Shown piece by piece: positions 27,052 through 36,924 of a DNA stretch of 64,000 bases. Position 1 is the stretch's first letter. Each line of letters begins with the position of its first letter. Origin of the DNA: Stutzerimonas stutzeri. GTDB taxonomy: Bacteria; Pseudomonadota; Gammaproteobacteria; Pseudomonadales; Pseudomonadaceae. Made by a program: the position numbers and the translations under genes. The notes beneath the pieces are model-generated. The model ran no database searches. It saw only the letters and a list, made by a program, of their open reading frames with translations, and was not told the DNA's origin. The stretch covers positions 2,176,660-2,240,659 of the forward strand of contig NZ_CP007441.1 in assembly GCF_000590475.1 (NCBI RefSeq), written 5' to 3'.

Positions 27052-27095
27052 TTTGGCCGAAAGCCGATAGCTGCTAAGGGCAGCAATCGGCCAAA
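27052..27095 (+). terminator. branched hairpin between convergent genes
   Basis: Outer stem TTTGGCCGA/TCGGCCAAA (27052-27060 with 27087-27095) encloses an inner GCTGC/GCAGC hairpin. It starts 15 bp after the hydrolase stop and precedes the convergent SDR gene. No clear U-tract, but it is well placed to act for rightward transcription. Confidence 0.5.
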
Positions 27096-27156
27096 AGTGA
27101 AAGAATCACTCAGGGAGGAAATAAATTCGTCCTCTTTCTAGGCTGACCATTCCCCG

Positions 27157-27870
27157 CTAGGCGCCAAAGCCTCCGTCTATGGTTTGCATCGAGCCGGTAA
27201 TCATCGCCCCATGAGGCCCGGCGATGAAGGCAACGAGTTCCGCGATTTCCTCGGCACTCGCATGGCGCTTTATCGCCATGAAACTGTGCATTGTCGCTGC
27301 CATCGGGCCGTCCGATGGGTTCATGTCGCTGTCCGTCGGGCCAGGCTGGACGCTGTTAACAGTGATGCCGCGGTCGCCGAAATCGCGCGCCAGGCCCCGG
27401 ACCATGCCCTGTATAGCCGATTTGGTCATGGCATACGCCGCACCGCCCGCGAAGGGCATGCGGTCGCCATTGACCGAGCCGATGACGATGATCCGGCCTT
27501 GGTCGTTCATGCTCCGCGCCGCCTCGACCGCCGCGTGATAAGGCGCGCGGACATTCACGTCGATCAGCCGATCGATGTCGTCGGCATTCAGCGTCAACGG
27601 ATCGCCCATGATCAGGGAGCCGGCGTTGATGACCAGGATGTCGAGCGAGCCGCGGCTGGCCACGGTACTGATCAGCTTGGCGCGGTCGGCGCTGTCGGTC
27701 TGAATGGGCTCGGCGTCGGTTTGCGCGGCGAGCGTGTCCGCGGCGTCCTTCGACCCGGCGTAGGTGAAGGCGACCTTGGCGCCATCGGTTGCGAAACGAC
27801 GCACGATTGCCGCGCCGATCCCGCGGCTTCCGCCGAGGACGAGGACGTTCTTTGCTGTGAAATAAGTCAT
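27157..27870 (-). CDS. bdcA: BdcA-like short-chain dehydrogenase
   Basis: 237 residues with the complete SDR set: cofactor loop GGSRGIGAA (13-21), NAG at 82-84, catalytic S132, Y146 and K150 (YAMTK). Similarity in FTYAGSKDAADTL, LNADDIDRL, GSVNGDRMPFAG and HSFMAIKRH is close to E. coli BdcA, described as a cyclic-di-GMP-binding protein that promotes biofilm dispersal. Whether this copy is catalytic, c-di-GMP binding or both cannot be told. Followed 165 bp upstream by an exported hydrolase on the same strand. Confidence 0.78.
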   Translation of the reverse strand: MTYFTAKNVLVLGGSRGIGAAIVRRFATDGAKVAFTYAGSKDAADTLAAQTDAEPIQTDSADRAKLISTVASRGSLDILVINAGSLIMGDPLTLNADDIDRLIDVNVRAPYHAAVEAARSMNDQGRIIVIGSVNGDRMPFAGGAAYAMTKSAIQGMVRGLARDFGDRGITVNSVQPGPTDSDMNPSDGPMAATMHSFMAIKRHASAEEIAELVAFIAGPHGAMITGSMQTIDGGFGA

Positions 27871-28035
27871 AACGGGTCTCTTGGGTAGGATAGTGCTGTG
27901 CCTCGGCGCAGCGCGGTCGGCTTACGGACTTCAGGCCGGTTCAGGTTAGTTGTAGGCTCGGGAATGCTGATGGACGCTTGGCCGCGCGCAGCGGAGGCGC
28001 TGGCTCACGCGTCAAGACCGCGGCCAGGCGAGCGC

Positions 28036-28959
28036 TCAGTTCCCGGCATCGACGAAGCCGCGAACCCGTTCGATGGTCGCTGCAGGGTTTTCTTCCATGA
28101 TCCAGTGACCGGAATCGGGAATGACTCCCTCTTCGACGTCTTCAGCGGCAAACCGCATGACGGTTGCCATCATCGGGCCGAAGGATTTCTCGCCACCCAG
28201 CGCCAGTACAGGCATCTTCAGCTTTCCGCCCTGGGCAATGAACGCTCGGTTGTCGGCGGCGTCCTGGTCGAATGCCGCGAACTGGGCAAAGCCTGAATGC
28301 ATGGCGCCGGGTAGCGCATAAAGGCGCGCATAGTGCTCGCGTGAGGCCTCGCTGAAGCGTGCCGGCGTGGCCGAGAATTCATTCCAGAAACGGTCGAGGT
28401 AGATACGCTCCCGCCCAGCGACGAGTCGCTCCATGTCCGGCCCACCGAAGCGGAAATGCCAGAGCAACGGGCTTTGCAGAATGTCTTCCCACGGGCCCAC
28501 GCCTGGAAGCGGCGCGTCAATCAATACGAAGCGGCGGACCCGCTCGGGATGTTGCGCTGCGAAGGCATAGCCGACCATGTTGCCAATGTCGTGGGTCACC
28601 AGATCGATCTGATCCACCTCCAGCCGGACGAGCACCGCCTGTAGGTCGCCAGCCTGCGTTTTCTTGTCGAAGCCGCCAGCCGGCTTGGACGAGAGCCCAA
28701 GCCCACGCAGATCCGGAACGATCACCGTATGGTCTCGCATCAGCTCGGCAGCCATCGGCGACCACATGTCGCCTGTTTCGCCATAGCCGTGCAGCAGAAC
28801 GACGGCAGGACCGCTGCCCCCGACCCGAACGTGAATAGTGACGTCGTCTCGTTGCACGTCTATCGTGCGAAAGTCGCTCGGATAAGGCGCGACCTGCGCC
28901 TGAACGGATGCCGCGCAAAACAGCAGTGCCGCGCCGGCCGTTGCCAAGAAGCGAACCAT
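28036..28959 (-). CDS. exported alpha/beta hydrolase, epoxide-hydrolase/dehalogenase-like
   Basis: 307 residues with an N-terminal signal peptide (MVRFLATAGAALLFCAASVQA-Q). The nucleophile elbow VTHDIGNMVGYAFAAQHPERV has D124 in place of Ser; HGYGETGDMW forms the oxyanion side and PDSGHWIMEENP holds the catalytic His. The cap domain covers roughly 150-230. It should form an alkyl-enzyme ester from an epoxide or alkyl halide in the periplasm. Divergent from the LysR gene at 29079, its probable regulator. Confidence 0.8.
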   Translation of the reverse strand: MVRFLATAGAALLFCAASVQAQVAPYPSDFRTIDVQRDDVTIHVRVGGSGPAVVLLHGYGETGDMWSPMAAELMRDHTVIVPDLRGLGLSSKPAGGFDKKTQAGDLQAVLVRLEVDQIDLVTHDIGNMVGYAFAAQHPERVRRFVLIDAPLPGVGPWEDILQSPLLWHFRFGGPDMERLVAGRERIYLDRFWNEFSATPARFSEASREHYARLYALPGAMHSGFAQFAAFDQDAADNRAFIAQGGKLKMPVLALGGEKSFGPMMATVMRFAAEDVEEGVIPDSGHWIMEENPAATIERVRGFVDAGN

Positions 28960-29078
28960 GGTGTTTCTCCGCTGATGACGGTTGCCGGTTGGCTCGTCTC
29001 GTGGGCATCAAGATGCGCCTGTTACACCGCACCGACTAGACGGACAAATTCGAAACAGGCTGTCGGGATTTCCGAACA

Positions 29079-29987
29079 ATGATGAAGCTATCCGATGTGT
29101 CGGTATTCGTCGCCACGGCCGAGGTCGGCTCGATCACGTCGGCCGCGCGGCGGCTGGGGCTTGCCAAATCGGTGGTCAGCGAGCGGTTGGCGGCGCTGGA
29201 GCGTGACCTAGGCGTGCAGCTGATCCAGCGCACCACCCGGAAATTGTCGCTGACCGAGAGCGGCCGATGCTTTCTGCCGCGCGCACAGCGCATCCTTCGC
29301 GAAGCCGAAGAGGCTGCCGCCGAGCTGGCCGTGCGTAGCGGAACGCTCAGCGGCCCGCTGCGTCTTGCGGCGCCCGTCAGCTTCGGCATCCTCCATTTCG
29401 GCCCGGCGCTGTACCGGTTTCTCGCCCAGTACCCGGAAATCGACGTGTCACTGGAGCTAGACGACCGGTTCGTCGACGTCGCCGCCGAGGGCTTTGATGC
29501 GGTATTGAGGCATGGCGTAGTGGGCGATACGCGGCTGATCGCCAAACGGCTGACCGTCAGCCGCCGCGAACTCGTCGCCTCACCGGCTTATCTCGCAGAA
29601 CACGGTTGCCCTGGTTCGCTCGACGAGCTCGCTTCGCACCGCGGCATCCTGTATTCGAACCGGGACAGCGATTGGCGCTTTGCGACCGGGAAGGGGTGGT
29701 CAGTGGTACGGCCGGCGGCCGGGCTGCGGGTCAACAACGGCATCGTCATGCGGGATGCTGCAATCGCCGGGCTGGGGATCGCGTTGTTGCCGACCTTTTT
29801 CGTCCACGAAAGCCTCGAGAGCGGGGCGCTGACGTCGATGGACATCGGCGTCCGGGCAGAAGGAGCCGAGCTATTCCTGACGTATCCGCCCGGTCACAGG
29901 AGTTCCGCAAAAATAAGGGCCCTCGCCGACAGCTTGCGCCAGAGTTTCGGTGATCCGCCGTATTGGGATCGGGACGACCCGCCGTGA
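29079..29987 (+). CDS. LysR-family transcriptional regulator
   Basis: 302 residues. Helix-turn-helix at 1-60 (KLSDVSVFVATAEVGSITSAARRLGLAKSVVSERLAALERDLGVQ), effector domain from about residue 90 (SGPLRLAAPVSFGILHFGPALYRFL). Two ATGs in tandem at 29079 and 29082 are both possible starts. It is divergent from the exported hydrolase and SDR, with 119 bp between start codons, and likely regulates them. Confidence 0.88.
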   Translation: MMKLSDVSVFVATAEVGSITSAARRLGLAKSVVSERLAALERDLGVQLIQRTTRKLSLTESGRCFLPRAQRILREAEEAAAELAVRSGTLSGPLRLAAPVSFGILHFGPALYRFLAQYPEIDVSLELDDRFVDVAAEGFDAVLRHGVVGDTRLIAKRLTVSRRELVASPAYLAEHGCPGSLDELASHRGILYSNRDSDWRFATGKGWSVVRPAAGLRVNNGIVMRDAAIAGLGIALLPTFFVHESLESGALTSMDIGVRAEGAELFLTYPPGHRSSAKIRALADSLRQSFGDPPYWDRDDPP

Positions 29988-30427
29988 GCCCGCGCCAGCC
30001 AGCGGGCATGATGCCGGGTAGCCCTGGGGCTCGGCAGGCGAGGAGACTTGTATCCATGGCAATTATTTGTTCGCACAGAAATCGCTCAATAACTTTGCTG
30101 CTGCAGGTGTGCATCGTCTGCTTTTGACCGGCCGCAAGCGTCGCTTTACAGGAGCGATGTTTGACGATTCCGCTCCATGATCGGCATATGAAGTGGCCAT
30201 GCTCGTATAGGTTCGTCAGGCGCAGTTTCAATCGCGTAACCCATGGGTCTCTCAGCTGTGAGTCGCGGGTCAGCCCGTCATCGCTAGGTGCACCGAACTC
30301 CGGTGTATCTGTGATCTGTGGAAGCTCTTCAGCCTTTGGGCGCACGGGAGCAGCAATGGACGTTGGCACGCCGTATTCATTCAGGAATAGTTACCCCAAC
30401 GGGCATATCCCACGAGGCAGTGGCCAC
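29988..30427. other. intergenic region without recognised features
   Basis: About 440 bp between the stop of the plus-strand LysR gene and the stop of the minus-strand AraC gene (convergent). Several short frames exist, none with a recognisable product. Base composition is lower in GC than its flanks around 30050-30250. No repeats or terminator with a U-tract were seen. Confidence 0.4.
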
Positions 30428-30943
30428 TCAGTCGTTGTTGAGCTGCAGTTGCTCTCGTTGCCAGCGTTTAGGCGTGGTGCCGACAAGCTTGCTGAACATC
30501 CGGCTGAAGTGAGACTGGTCAGCGAAGCCACACTCCAGGCTTATCCGGCAGAGCGAAAGTGAGCCATCGGCCAGCAGTTCCTGAGCGCGGCGAACCCGCC
30601 ATTGCAAAGACCAATCTTGCGGCGACATTCCGGTGGCTTTCTTGAACGCTCGGGAGAAATGGCTTCGGGACATCGCGCACTGCTCAGCAACATCAGCTAT
30701 GAACAGCTTGGCGTGCACACTGCCGGCCAGGATTTCCTTGGCCTTACGCTCTTGCCAAGGCGCAAGAGCGATGCGCTCCTGGCTAACCGATGCTTGGGTT
30801 TGGTAGCGCTCCAGCAGGTGTTGGCATAGACGTCGGCCGACCTGGCAGAGCGTGTCGGGGTCGGAGCGCTCGTCCGACTCGAGTACGGCGTGCAGGCTAA
30901 GCGCGAGGTGGTAGGTCTCGGTATCCAGCGTGGCGGTATTCAT
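30428..30943 (-). CDS. short AraC-type regulator without ligand domain
   Basis: 171 residues. Only the DNA-binding module is recognisable: AKLFIADVAEQCAMSRSHFSRAFKKATGMSPQDW and RISLECGFADQSHFSRMFSKLVGTTPKRW, preceded by about 75 residues of helical sequence that is too short for a cupin. GGAGA precedes the ATG at 30943. It lies 84 bp downstream of the giant kinase gene on the same strand and may be co-transcribed. It is a close relative of the AraC protein at 42317. Confidence 0.8.
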   Translation of the reverse strand: MNTATLDTETYHLALSLHAVLESDERSDPDTLCQVGRRLCQHLLERYQTQASVSQERIALAPWQERKAKEILAGSVHAKLFIADVAEQCAMSRSHFSRAFKKATGMSPQDWSLQWRVRRAQELLADGSLSLCRISLECGFADQSHFSRMFSKLVGTTPKRWQREQLQLNND

Positions 30944-31027
30944 GACGTGTCTCCGTGAGAAGTGGAGACAGCTTGCGGCTGGCACTACAGGCGAGTCCTT
31001 TGCTTTTCCTTAAAAGAACTTAAGAGG

Positions 31028-34000
31028 TCAGGCGGGTCGATAGAGGGGTAGGGTGAAATAGAACAGGCTCCTGTCGTTACGTCCCTGTGTGAAACCAAGC
31101 CTGCCGCCGTGAGCGGCAATGATCGACGAGCAAATCGACAGGCCCATGCCCATACCGGTCGCCTTGGTGCTGAAGAATGTCTCGAAGATCCGGCCCTGTT
31201 TGTCGAGAGGTACTCCAGGGCCGGAGTCCTCGACCATCACCAGCATCTCCTCGGCTGCAACTTGCATCTGGATGCCCAGGCAGCGGGTGCGCGGAGGCAG
31301 CGCCTGCATGGCTTCGGCGGCATTGGTTATCAGATTGCGGATGACTTGCTGCAACTGAACCGTGTCGCCTTCAACGAGGCTTCTCGAGCTTCCAGACCCA
31401 ATCTGCAACATGACGCTGATGCGCCGGTCGTCCAGGTCGGGGCGTGTTACCGCCAGCACCTGGCGAATGACTCGATCAAGGGCGATCGGCTTGCGCAACG
31501 TTGGGGCCTGTCGGGCCAGGGCTCGCATGGCACGGACGATATCCGCGGCGCGCTGGCCTTCGGTGTGAATGTCATGCAAACCCTCCAGCGCTTCGCCGAG
31601 CTCCGGCTGCGGCCGCTCTAGCCAGCGGATGCTGGCACCGGCATTGGAGAGAATCGAGGCCAGCGGCTGGTTGATCTCGTGGGCGATCGACGCGGCCAGT
31701 TCGCCGAGCATGGTCGCCTGCGAAGTGCGGTCCATTTCGGCCCGTGCCGCCCGCAATGCGGTTTCGGTCTGGCGCCGTTCGGTGGTGTCCAGTATCACGC
31801 CGATGAACGCGTCGGTGCCGTCCGGCTCGGCGGCCAGCTCGAGATGCCGCGGTAAGCCGTCGAGCGAGACCGTCCGGAACTCGAGTCGAAAGGCATCTAG
31901 GCGGATCGTCGCCGCTTCCAGGGCGTGGAGGAACAGGGGACGGTCTTCGGCATGCACGAGGACCGCAGGATCGTGCCGGTAGTTGTCGTCTTTCGGCACG
32001 GCAAGCCCGAGTTCGTTAAGCAGCCGCTGAGTCCAGAACGAGCGATCACTCTGGTATTTCCAGACAAAAGTGCCGTAGCGACTGACTTCCTGACCAATAG
32101 CCAGGAGCGCTTGGGTGCGCCGAAGGGTGCCCTCGCTTTCGCGGCGTCGCTGGTTTTCCGCGAGTAGGTCCGTATACAGCCGTGCGGTGCTCAGCGATAT
32201 CGCCGCCTGTGCCGCGAGCAGCTGCAGCACATCGACACGTGTGGGATCGAAGGCCCCCGATGCCAGGCGATTCTCGAGGTACAGCACGCCGACTACGGCG
32301 TTGCGCTGGAGCAGCGGCAGGCACAGCAACGAGCCATTCTCGACATCGGACAGGTAGCGGTCCTCGCCGAAGCGACGTAGCGCCTCGGCACCGTTGATGA
32401 CCATCGGCTCGCCACAGCCCATGACCCGTAGCGCGAGGCTCAGTGGCGCGGCTTCGGCCGCAAGAGTGTTCGGGCGAAGGGCGATGCCGACGCCGTTGTC
32501 CCTGGTCTGGCCCACCGCCTCGACACGCAGGACGCCACCTTCCTGCAGCAGCAGCGCAGCGTAGGTGGCGCCGGCATGGACGGCCGCATTTTCAAGCAGG
32601 GTGCAGACCAGCGTATCGGGTTCTATTTCGCGGGACAGCGCCTGGCACGCGCGAGTGATGGACAGCATGTCCAGCTGTGCTCCGCCCGGCAACGTGCGGC
32701 CCGTGATCGGCCCGAGGACTGGTTGAGAAAGGAACGAGTGCTCGGCCTCGAGCTGTTTGGCCAGCGTATGAGCGCCCCAGCGACGCCAGGCATCACGGGC
32801 CTGATGTAAATGGTTCCGGGCGCTGGTCGTCAAACCGAGGTCGGCATTGCAGCGCGCCGCGAATTCGTGACAGAGCCCCTGAAGATGGACCGCAGCGCAT
32901 TGCTCGGCCTTGCTGATCGCCTCGTCGTAACGCTGCAGAGCGTCCAGCGGCCGACCTTGCAGGCGTAAGAGCTCTGCCTCCGCAAGCGCCAGGCGGTCAC
33001 CAAAATAGCGTGGGTTAAGCGCGGCCCACAGACGCAGCATATGCATCGGCTGGTCGAACGACTGCGGCTGTCCGGTCGAGGTCTGCAGCGCGGCGCGGTT
33101 GAGAACGGTGAACAGCGCCAGATCGATAAGGTGAATATGCGCTGGTGCGGACCAGACCAATGTCCATGCCTTGTCGAGCTGCACCGCAGCCGCTTCGGCG
33201 TCGCCTTCGAGCAGGCGGATCAGCCCCTCGAACAGTGACCACCAGAAGCGCAGCGGGCCCATCTGGCTGTCAGCCACCCGCTGCGCCAGTTCCTCATCGG
33301 TCGGTATCGGCACGCTACCTGCGCCGTCACCGGCCAGACGGCGGATATAGCGTGCCTGGGTATGCAGGATGGTTTGCGCGTCCTGAAATTCCAGGTCGCC
33401 GGCCAGCGCCAGCCCCGCGTCGATGTGCCGGAGCATGCGCTCGATGGGCGCCCCCATTACCAGCAGGTCGGAGACGATGTGGTTGTTCGCATAGCAGGCG
33501 AAGGTTGGCGAACCCTGGTCGATGCTGGTGCGGTATGCCGCCTCGGCACATTCGAGAGCGAACGGCAGTGGCTTGGTCCAGACACTGACCTGGTCCAGCG
33601 CTACCAGAACCGCCGTACGGTTGCCGGAATAGCCCGGCTTGTTCGCGATGGCATGCGCCGCGCTGGTGTATTCCAGACCTTCGGAATAGCGCTCGAACCG
33701 GTCGGCACTGATGACCCCGAGCCAGGCAAGGCCAAGCACGCCTGCCGAACTCATGCCGTGATGCAGGGTGAGCAGGGCGATACGGCTGCTGGCCAGCAGC
33801 AACAGGTTCGGCTGCACGAACGAGCCGGGAATCATCAGTGCTGCGAGCAATTCGAGTGCTGCGTGGGAGTGGGCGTCAGTAATAGGGAGCAATTCGGTGA
33901 ACAGGGCGGCAGGGCGCCCGCCCAACGCTTTCTGCAAGGCCTGCCATGCGTCTTCGGCCTGTTGCGCGGTGGGCGCGTGCGGCACGGCGGCGTCGAACAG

Positions 34001-36511
34001 GGCCAGGCCTTCGATTACCGTGCCGACGGCGCTGCGATAATCGCCTCGCAGCGAATGAATTTCACACCGCAGGCGGTAGAACTCAGCGCGCTCCAGTGGA
34101 TCGTCGGTACTGACCAGAAGGCGAGCGATTTGCTGGTCGGCGGCGGCCAAGTCCGCACTCAGAATCAGGCACTGCGCGAGCAGCAATGCCACTTGGCGGC
34201 CCTCTGCGCTACCCGGTTCCACCATCCGTTCGGCCTCGGTCAGGTATTCGAGCGCGGTCTGGGCAGCTGCAGAGGCCAGTGCCAGACGCGCCGCGCGAAT
34301 CAGCAGTTCGCGAAAGGCCGTTTTCTGTGTGTCGTCCATCGGCAGATCCGCCGCGCGCAGGACATGCGCGGCGACCCAGAACACCGCCTCCGCGTCGGAG
34401 TCAGCAGACATTCGGTTCAGCAGCGCATGAGCGAATTCCACCCGCATTCGCGTTTCGCTGACGCAGGGGATGCGCGCCAGTATCGACTCCCAAACGACGT
34501 CATGGCTGAATGACAGCCCCTCGCGGTGCTCGTTGATCAGGCCGGCTTTAAACGCCGGGCGCAGCCGGTTGAGCAGCTGCGGTACATCGACTCGGCAGAC
34601 GGTCGCAAGGCTGTCTAGCGGGGTGGGGTTATTGAGAATCGCAAGCGCGCCAAGAGCCTCGCGCGTGGTCGATGGAAGCTGTTCCAGTCGTGATTCCATC
34701 AGCGCTGCCACATCGCTTAGTAGCGGGACCTGGTTGGCCGCCACGCACGGCCTCGCAGAGTCACGCAACATGGCTACGAACTGGGTGACATAGAGTGGGT
34801 TGCCATTGCCCCGCCGGCACAAACGGCCGGCCAGGAGCTGATGCTCCTGCGGCTGCAGTGCGAGCGTGCGTTGCAGCAGTTGGTTGACGTCGCGCGGCGT
34901 CAACGGTTGCAGGGCGATATCCAGCGTTCTCGGCGCCAGCGTGTACCAACGGCTATGGGGTGCGGTCGTGTCGAAGCCGCTCGGTTCGCCGCTGTCGCGG
35001 TAGGCCAGGATCAGCAGCAGATGGTCGAAGTTGTGCGGTGACAATTCGCTGAGAAAGCCCTGAGATTCGCCGTCTATCCATTGAACGTCATCGAGAAACA
35101 GCACCAGCGGTCGGCGATCGGTGGCTAGCACGGCTAACACCCGCTGGATCATCCCGTGCAAGTGTCGGCGGGCTTCACTGACCGGCGGGCAGTTGCTCCC
35201 GGGCGGCAGGTTACCGGTCAACCACTCGAGCTCGGGTATGACCCGCGCAAGCATGTCGCCGTGCTCGCCGACGGCTGCGCGCAGCTGCTCGCCCCAGTGG
35301 CGTACGGCTTCCGGCGTACCGCCTGCCAAATGCGCGAACAGAGAACCGAGCGCGGTGGAGAGGGCCGCGTAGGGCAAACGATGGCGAGACTGCTCGCATT
35401 TGCCTCCGGCGAACGCGATGGTTTCGCTGTCCAGACTGGCGCGCCACTGACGCACCAGCGAAGTCTTGCCGATGCCTGCCTCGCCATGGAGGAGCACGAC
35501 GCCGCCTTGCCCGCGACTCAAGCGGGCCTGTGCCGCCTGTAGGCTGGTCAGCTCGACGCTGCGTCCGACCAGCGCAGCGTCAGCATCGCGCGAACGGGGT
35601 AGTGCTCGATGCACACTGCCGGTTTCCTGCCATTCGCTCAGGCAGCGCTGAAGCTCGGACGCCACGCTGTCCGCACTAGCCGGCCGCCTGCTGGGCTGCT
35701 TGTCCAACAGGGCCAGCAGCAGGTCATCAATTGCTGCGGGTATTCCCGGCCGCGATGCTGAAACGGACGGCGCCTGGACCGCACGGTGCTGGTGCAGCCA
35801 TTGCATCGGATTTTGCGCGCTGAACGGTTTTTGCCCGGCAAGCAATTCGAAAAGACTGATGCCCAATGCATACAGGTCGCCGAGCGGCGAGGATGCCTGC
35901 GCTGAGCGGCCGGCCTGTTCCGGCGCGAGGTACGGAAGGCTGTTCTCGGAGCGTGGCAAGCCTTCGTCCGGCGACTCGTCGCTCAGCGCGGCGAACGCGA
36001 AACCGGTCAGCTTCACCGTGTTGTCGTTTCCGAGTATCAGATTATGCGGGCGGATATCCCGATGAACCAATCCTTGGCGATGCGCCTGGGCCAGTGCGAC
36101 GCACGCCGCGATGGCCAGCTGGAGGAAGCGGTCGACTGAAAGCGTTGTGCTCGTGAGGGCCGACAGCGGTACGCCGTCGTCATCATCCAAGACCAGTACG
36201 GGTCCGTCCGGCATGCTCAGGCGCGCCAGTGGTATCACGGCCCAGCTGGGCTGCAGTCGTGGGCCGATTGCGTACTCCCGGTCGAGTCGGGCCAACCCCC
36301 AAAGGGACGCCTGCTGATTGGCACGTAGCATCAACCAGCCACGTCCGACAGACGCATCATGGGCACGCCAACGGGTCAGCTCACAACAACCATCGATTGC
36401 CTGCCACTGCAGACGGGCCAGCCAGGCGTCGTCAAAGCTCGGCATACGCGTCGGCATACGCGTCGGCGCTGCGAGTGGCGCGGCGGAAGACGGTTGCGTC
36501 GGTGCGTTCAT
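31028..36511 (-). CDS. hybrid protein kinase-like / AAA ATPase / GAF-PAS sensor histidine kinase
   Basis: 1,827 residues. Residues about 45-290: Ser/Thr-kinase-like domain with HRDIRPHN (D152), YLAPEQ (195-199) and DLYALG, but with KLTGFAFA where DFG is expected and no clear VAIK lysine. About 315-650: ATPase with Walker A GEAGIGKT (343-350) and VLFLDDVQWID. A long helical TPR-like part runs to about 1250, then GAF (about 1300-1450), PAS (about 1475-1575), histidine box with H1611 (SIAHEINQP) and HATPase (NLITNAAEAM, DSGPGVP, GMGMGLS). AAGGAG precedes ATG 36511, which overlaps the receiver-gene stop by 4 bp. Confidence 0.9.
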   Translation of the reverse strand: MNAPTQPSSAAPLAAPTRMPTRMPSFDDAWLARLQWQAIDGCCELTRWRAHDASVGRGWLMLRANQQASLWGLARLDREYAIGPRLQPSWAVIPLARLSMPDGPVLVLDDDDGVPLSALTSTTLSVDRFLQLAIAACVALAQAHRQGLVHRDIRPHNLILGNDNTVKLTGFAFAALSDESPDEGLPRSENSLPYLAPEQAGRSAQASSPLGDLYALGISLFELLAGQKPFSAQNPMQWLHQHRAVQAPSVSASRPGIPAAIDDLLLALLDKQPSRRPASADSVASELQRCLSEWQETGSVHRALPRSRDADAALVGRSVELTSLQAAQARLSRGQGGVVLLHGEAGIGKTSLVRQWRASLDSETIAFAGGKCEQSRHRLPYAALSTALGSLFAHLAGGTPEAVRHWGEQLRAAVGEHGDMLARVIPELEWLTGNLPPGSNCPPVSEARRHLHGMIQRVLAVLATDRRPLVLFLDDVQWIDGESQGFLSELSPHNFDHLLLILAYRDSGEPSGFDTTAPHSRWYTLAPRTLDIALQPLTPRDVNQLLQRTLALQPQEHQLLAGRLCRRGNGNPLYVTQFVAMLRDSARPCVAANQVPLLSDVAALMESRLEQLPSTTREALGALAILNNPTPLDSLATVCRVDVPQLLNRLRPAFKAGLINEHREGLSFSHDVVWESILARIPCVSETRMRVEFAHALLNRMSADSDAEAVFWVAAHVLRAADLPMDDTQKTAFRELLIRAARLALASAAAQTALEYLTEAERMVEPGSAEGRQVALLLAQCLILSADLAAADQQIARLLVSTDDPLERAEFYRLRCEIHSLRGDYRSAVGTVIEGLALFDAAVPHAPTAQQAEDAWQALQKALGGRPAALFTELLPITDAHSHAALELLAALMIPGSFVQPNLLLLASSRIALLTLHHGMSSAGVLGLAWLGVISADRFERYSEGLEYTSAAHAIANKPGYSGNRTAVLVALDQVSVWTKPLPFALECAEAAYRTSIDQGSPTFACYANNHIVSDLLVMGAPIERMLRHIDAGLALAGDLEFQDAQTILHTQARYIRRLAGDGAGSVPIPTDEELAQRVADSQMGPLRFWWSLFEGLIRLLEGDAEAAAVQLDKAWTLVWSAPAHIHLIDLALFTVLNRAALQTSTGQPQSFDQPMHMLRLWAALNPRYFGDRLALAEAELLRLQGRPLDALQRYDEAISKAEQCAAVHLQGLCHEFAARCNADLGLTTSARNHLHQARDAWRRWGAHTLAKQLEAEHSFLSQPVLGPITGRTLPGGAQLDMLSITRACQALSREIEPDTLVCTLLENAAVHAGATYAALLLQEGGVLRVEAVGQTRDNGVGIALRPNTLAAEAAPLSLALRVMGCGEPMVINGAEALRRFGEDRYLSDVENGSLLCLPLLQRNAVVGVLYLENRLASGAFDPTRVDVLQLLAAQAAISLSTARLYTDLLAENQRRRESEGTLRRTQALLAIGQEVSRYGTFVWKYQSDRSFWTQRLLNELGLAVPKDDNYRHDPAVLVHAEDRPLFLHALEAATIRLDAFRLEFRTVSLDGLPRHLELAAEPDGTDAFIGVILDTTERRQTETALRAARAEMDRTSQATMLGELAASIAHEINQPLASILSNAGASIRWLERPQPELGEALEGLHDIHTEGQRAADIVRAMRALARQAPTLRKPIALDRVIRQVLAVTRPDLDDRRISVMLQIGSGSSRSLVEGDTVQLQQVIRNLITNAAEAMQALPPRTRCLGIQMQVAAEEMLVMVEDSGPGVPLDKQGRIFETFFSTKATGMGMGLSICSSIIAAHGGRLGFTQGRNDRSLFYFTLPLYRPA

Positions 36512-36873
36512 GGGCGCTCCTTCAAGATGTTCGCCAGTGCCTCGATCAGCGCGTCGGCGGTGAACGGCTTTTTCAGCAATTGCACGGCGCCACCGGCCAG
36601 CGCTTGGCCAATCATCGTTTCGCTGGCGTGCGCCGACATGCAGATCACCGGCACGCTGTCGCCGGAGGCACGCAGCACAGCCAGCACATCTTGGCCGTGC
36701 ATACCGGGCATCCACAGATCAAGAAGCACACAGGCGGCTCGTTGCCTCCAGGGCGAAGCCAGGAACAGATCGCCAGACTCGAAGCAGACCGGCTCGTAAC
36801 CGGCCGATTTCAGCAAATTGGCGACACTCTTGCGGATGGAGCGCGCATCATCCACGACACAAACGGCTGGCAT
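36508..36873 (-). CDS. single-domain response regulator (CheY-like)
   Basis: 121 residues, a receiver only. Acidic pocket D8-D9, phosphoacceptor D52 (LLDLWMPGM), and Lys in LLKKPF (101-102) are all present, so it should accept a phosphoryl group. No output domain. Its stop overlaps the start of the hybrid kinase gene by 4 bp (ATGA), so the two are made together. It may be a phosphate sink or a shuttle to the fused regulator encoded just upstream. Confidence 0.9.
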   Translation of the reverse strand: MPAVCVVDDARSIRKSVANLLKSAGYEPVCFESGDLFLASPWRQRAACVLLDLWMPGMHGQDVLAVLRASGDSVPVICMSAHASETMIGQALAGGAVQLLKKPFTADALIEALANILKERP

Positions 36874-36924
36874 GTTCGGCCTTCGACAGGGAGCGGACAG
36901 GGGGCAAAGATCCGCATTGTGCGA

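Noticed and set aside
33362..34513. 383-codon plus-strand frame inside the giant kinase gene
   Set aside because: Antisense to the ATPase/helical part of the kinase; composition is that of a shadow frame and no motif is seen.
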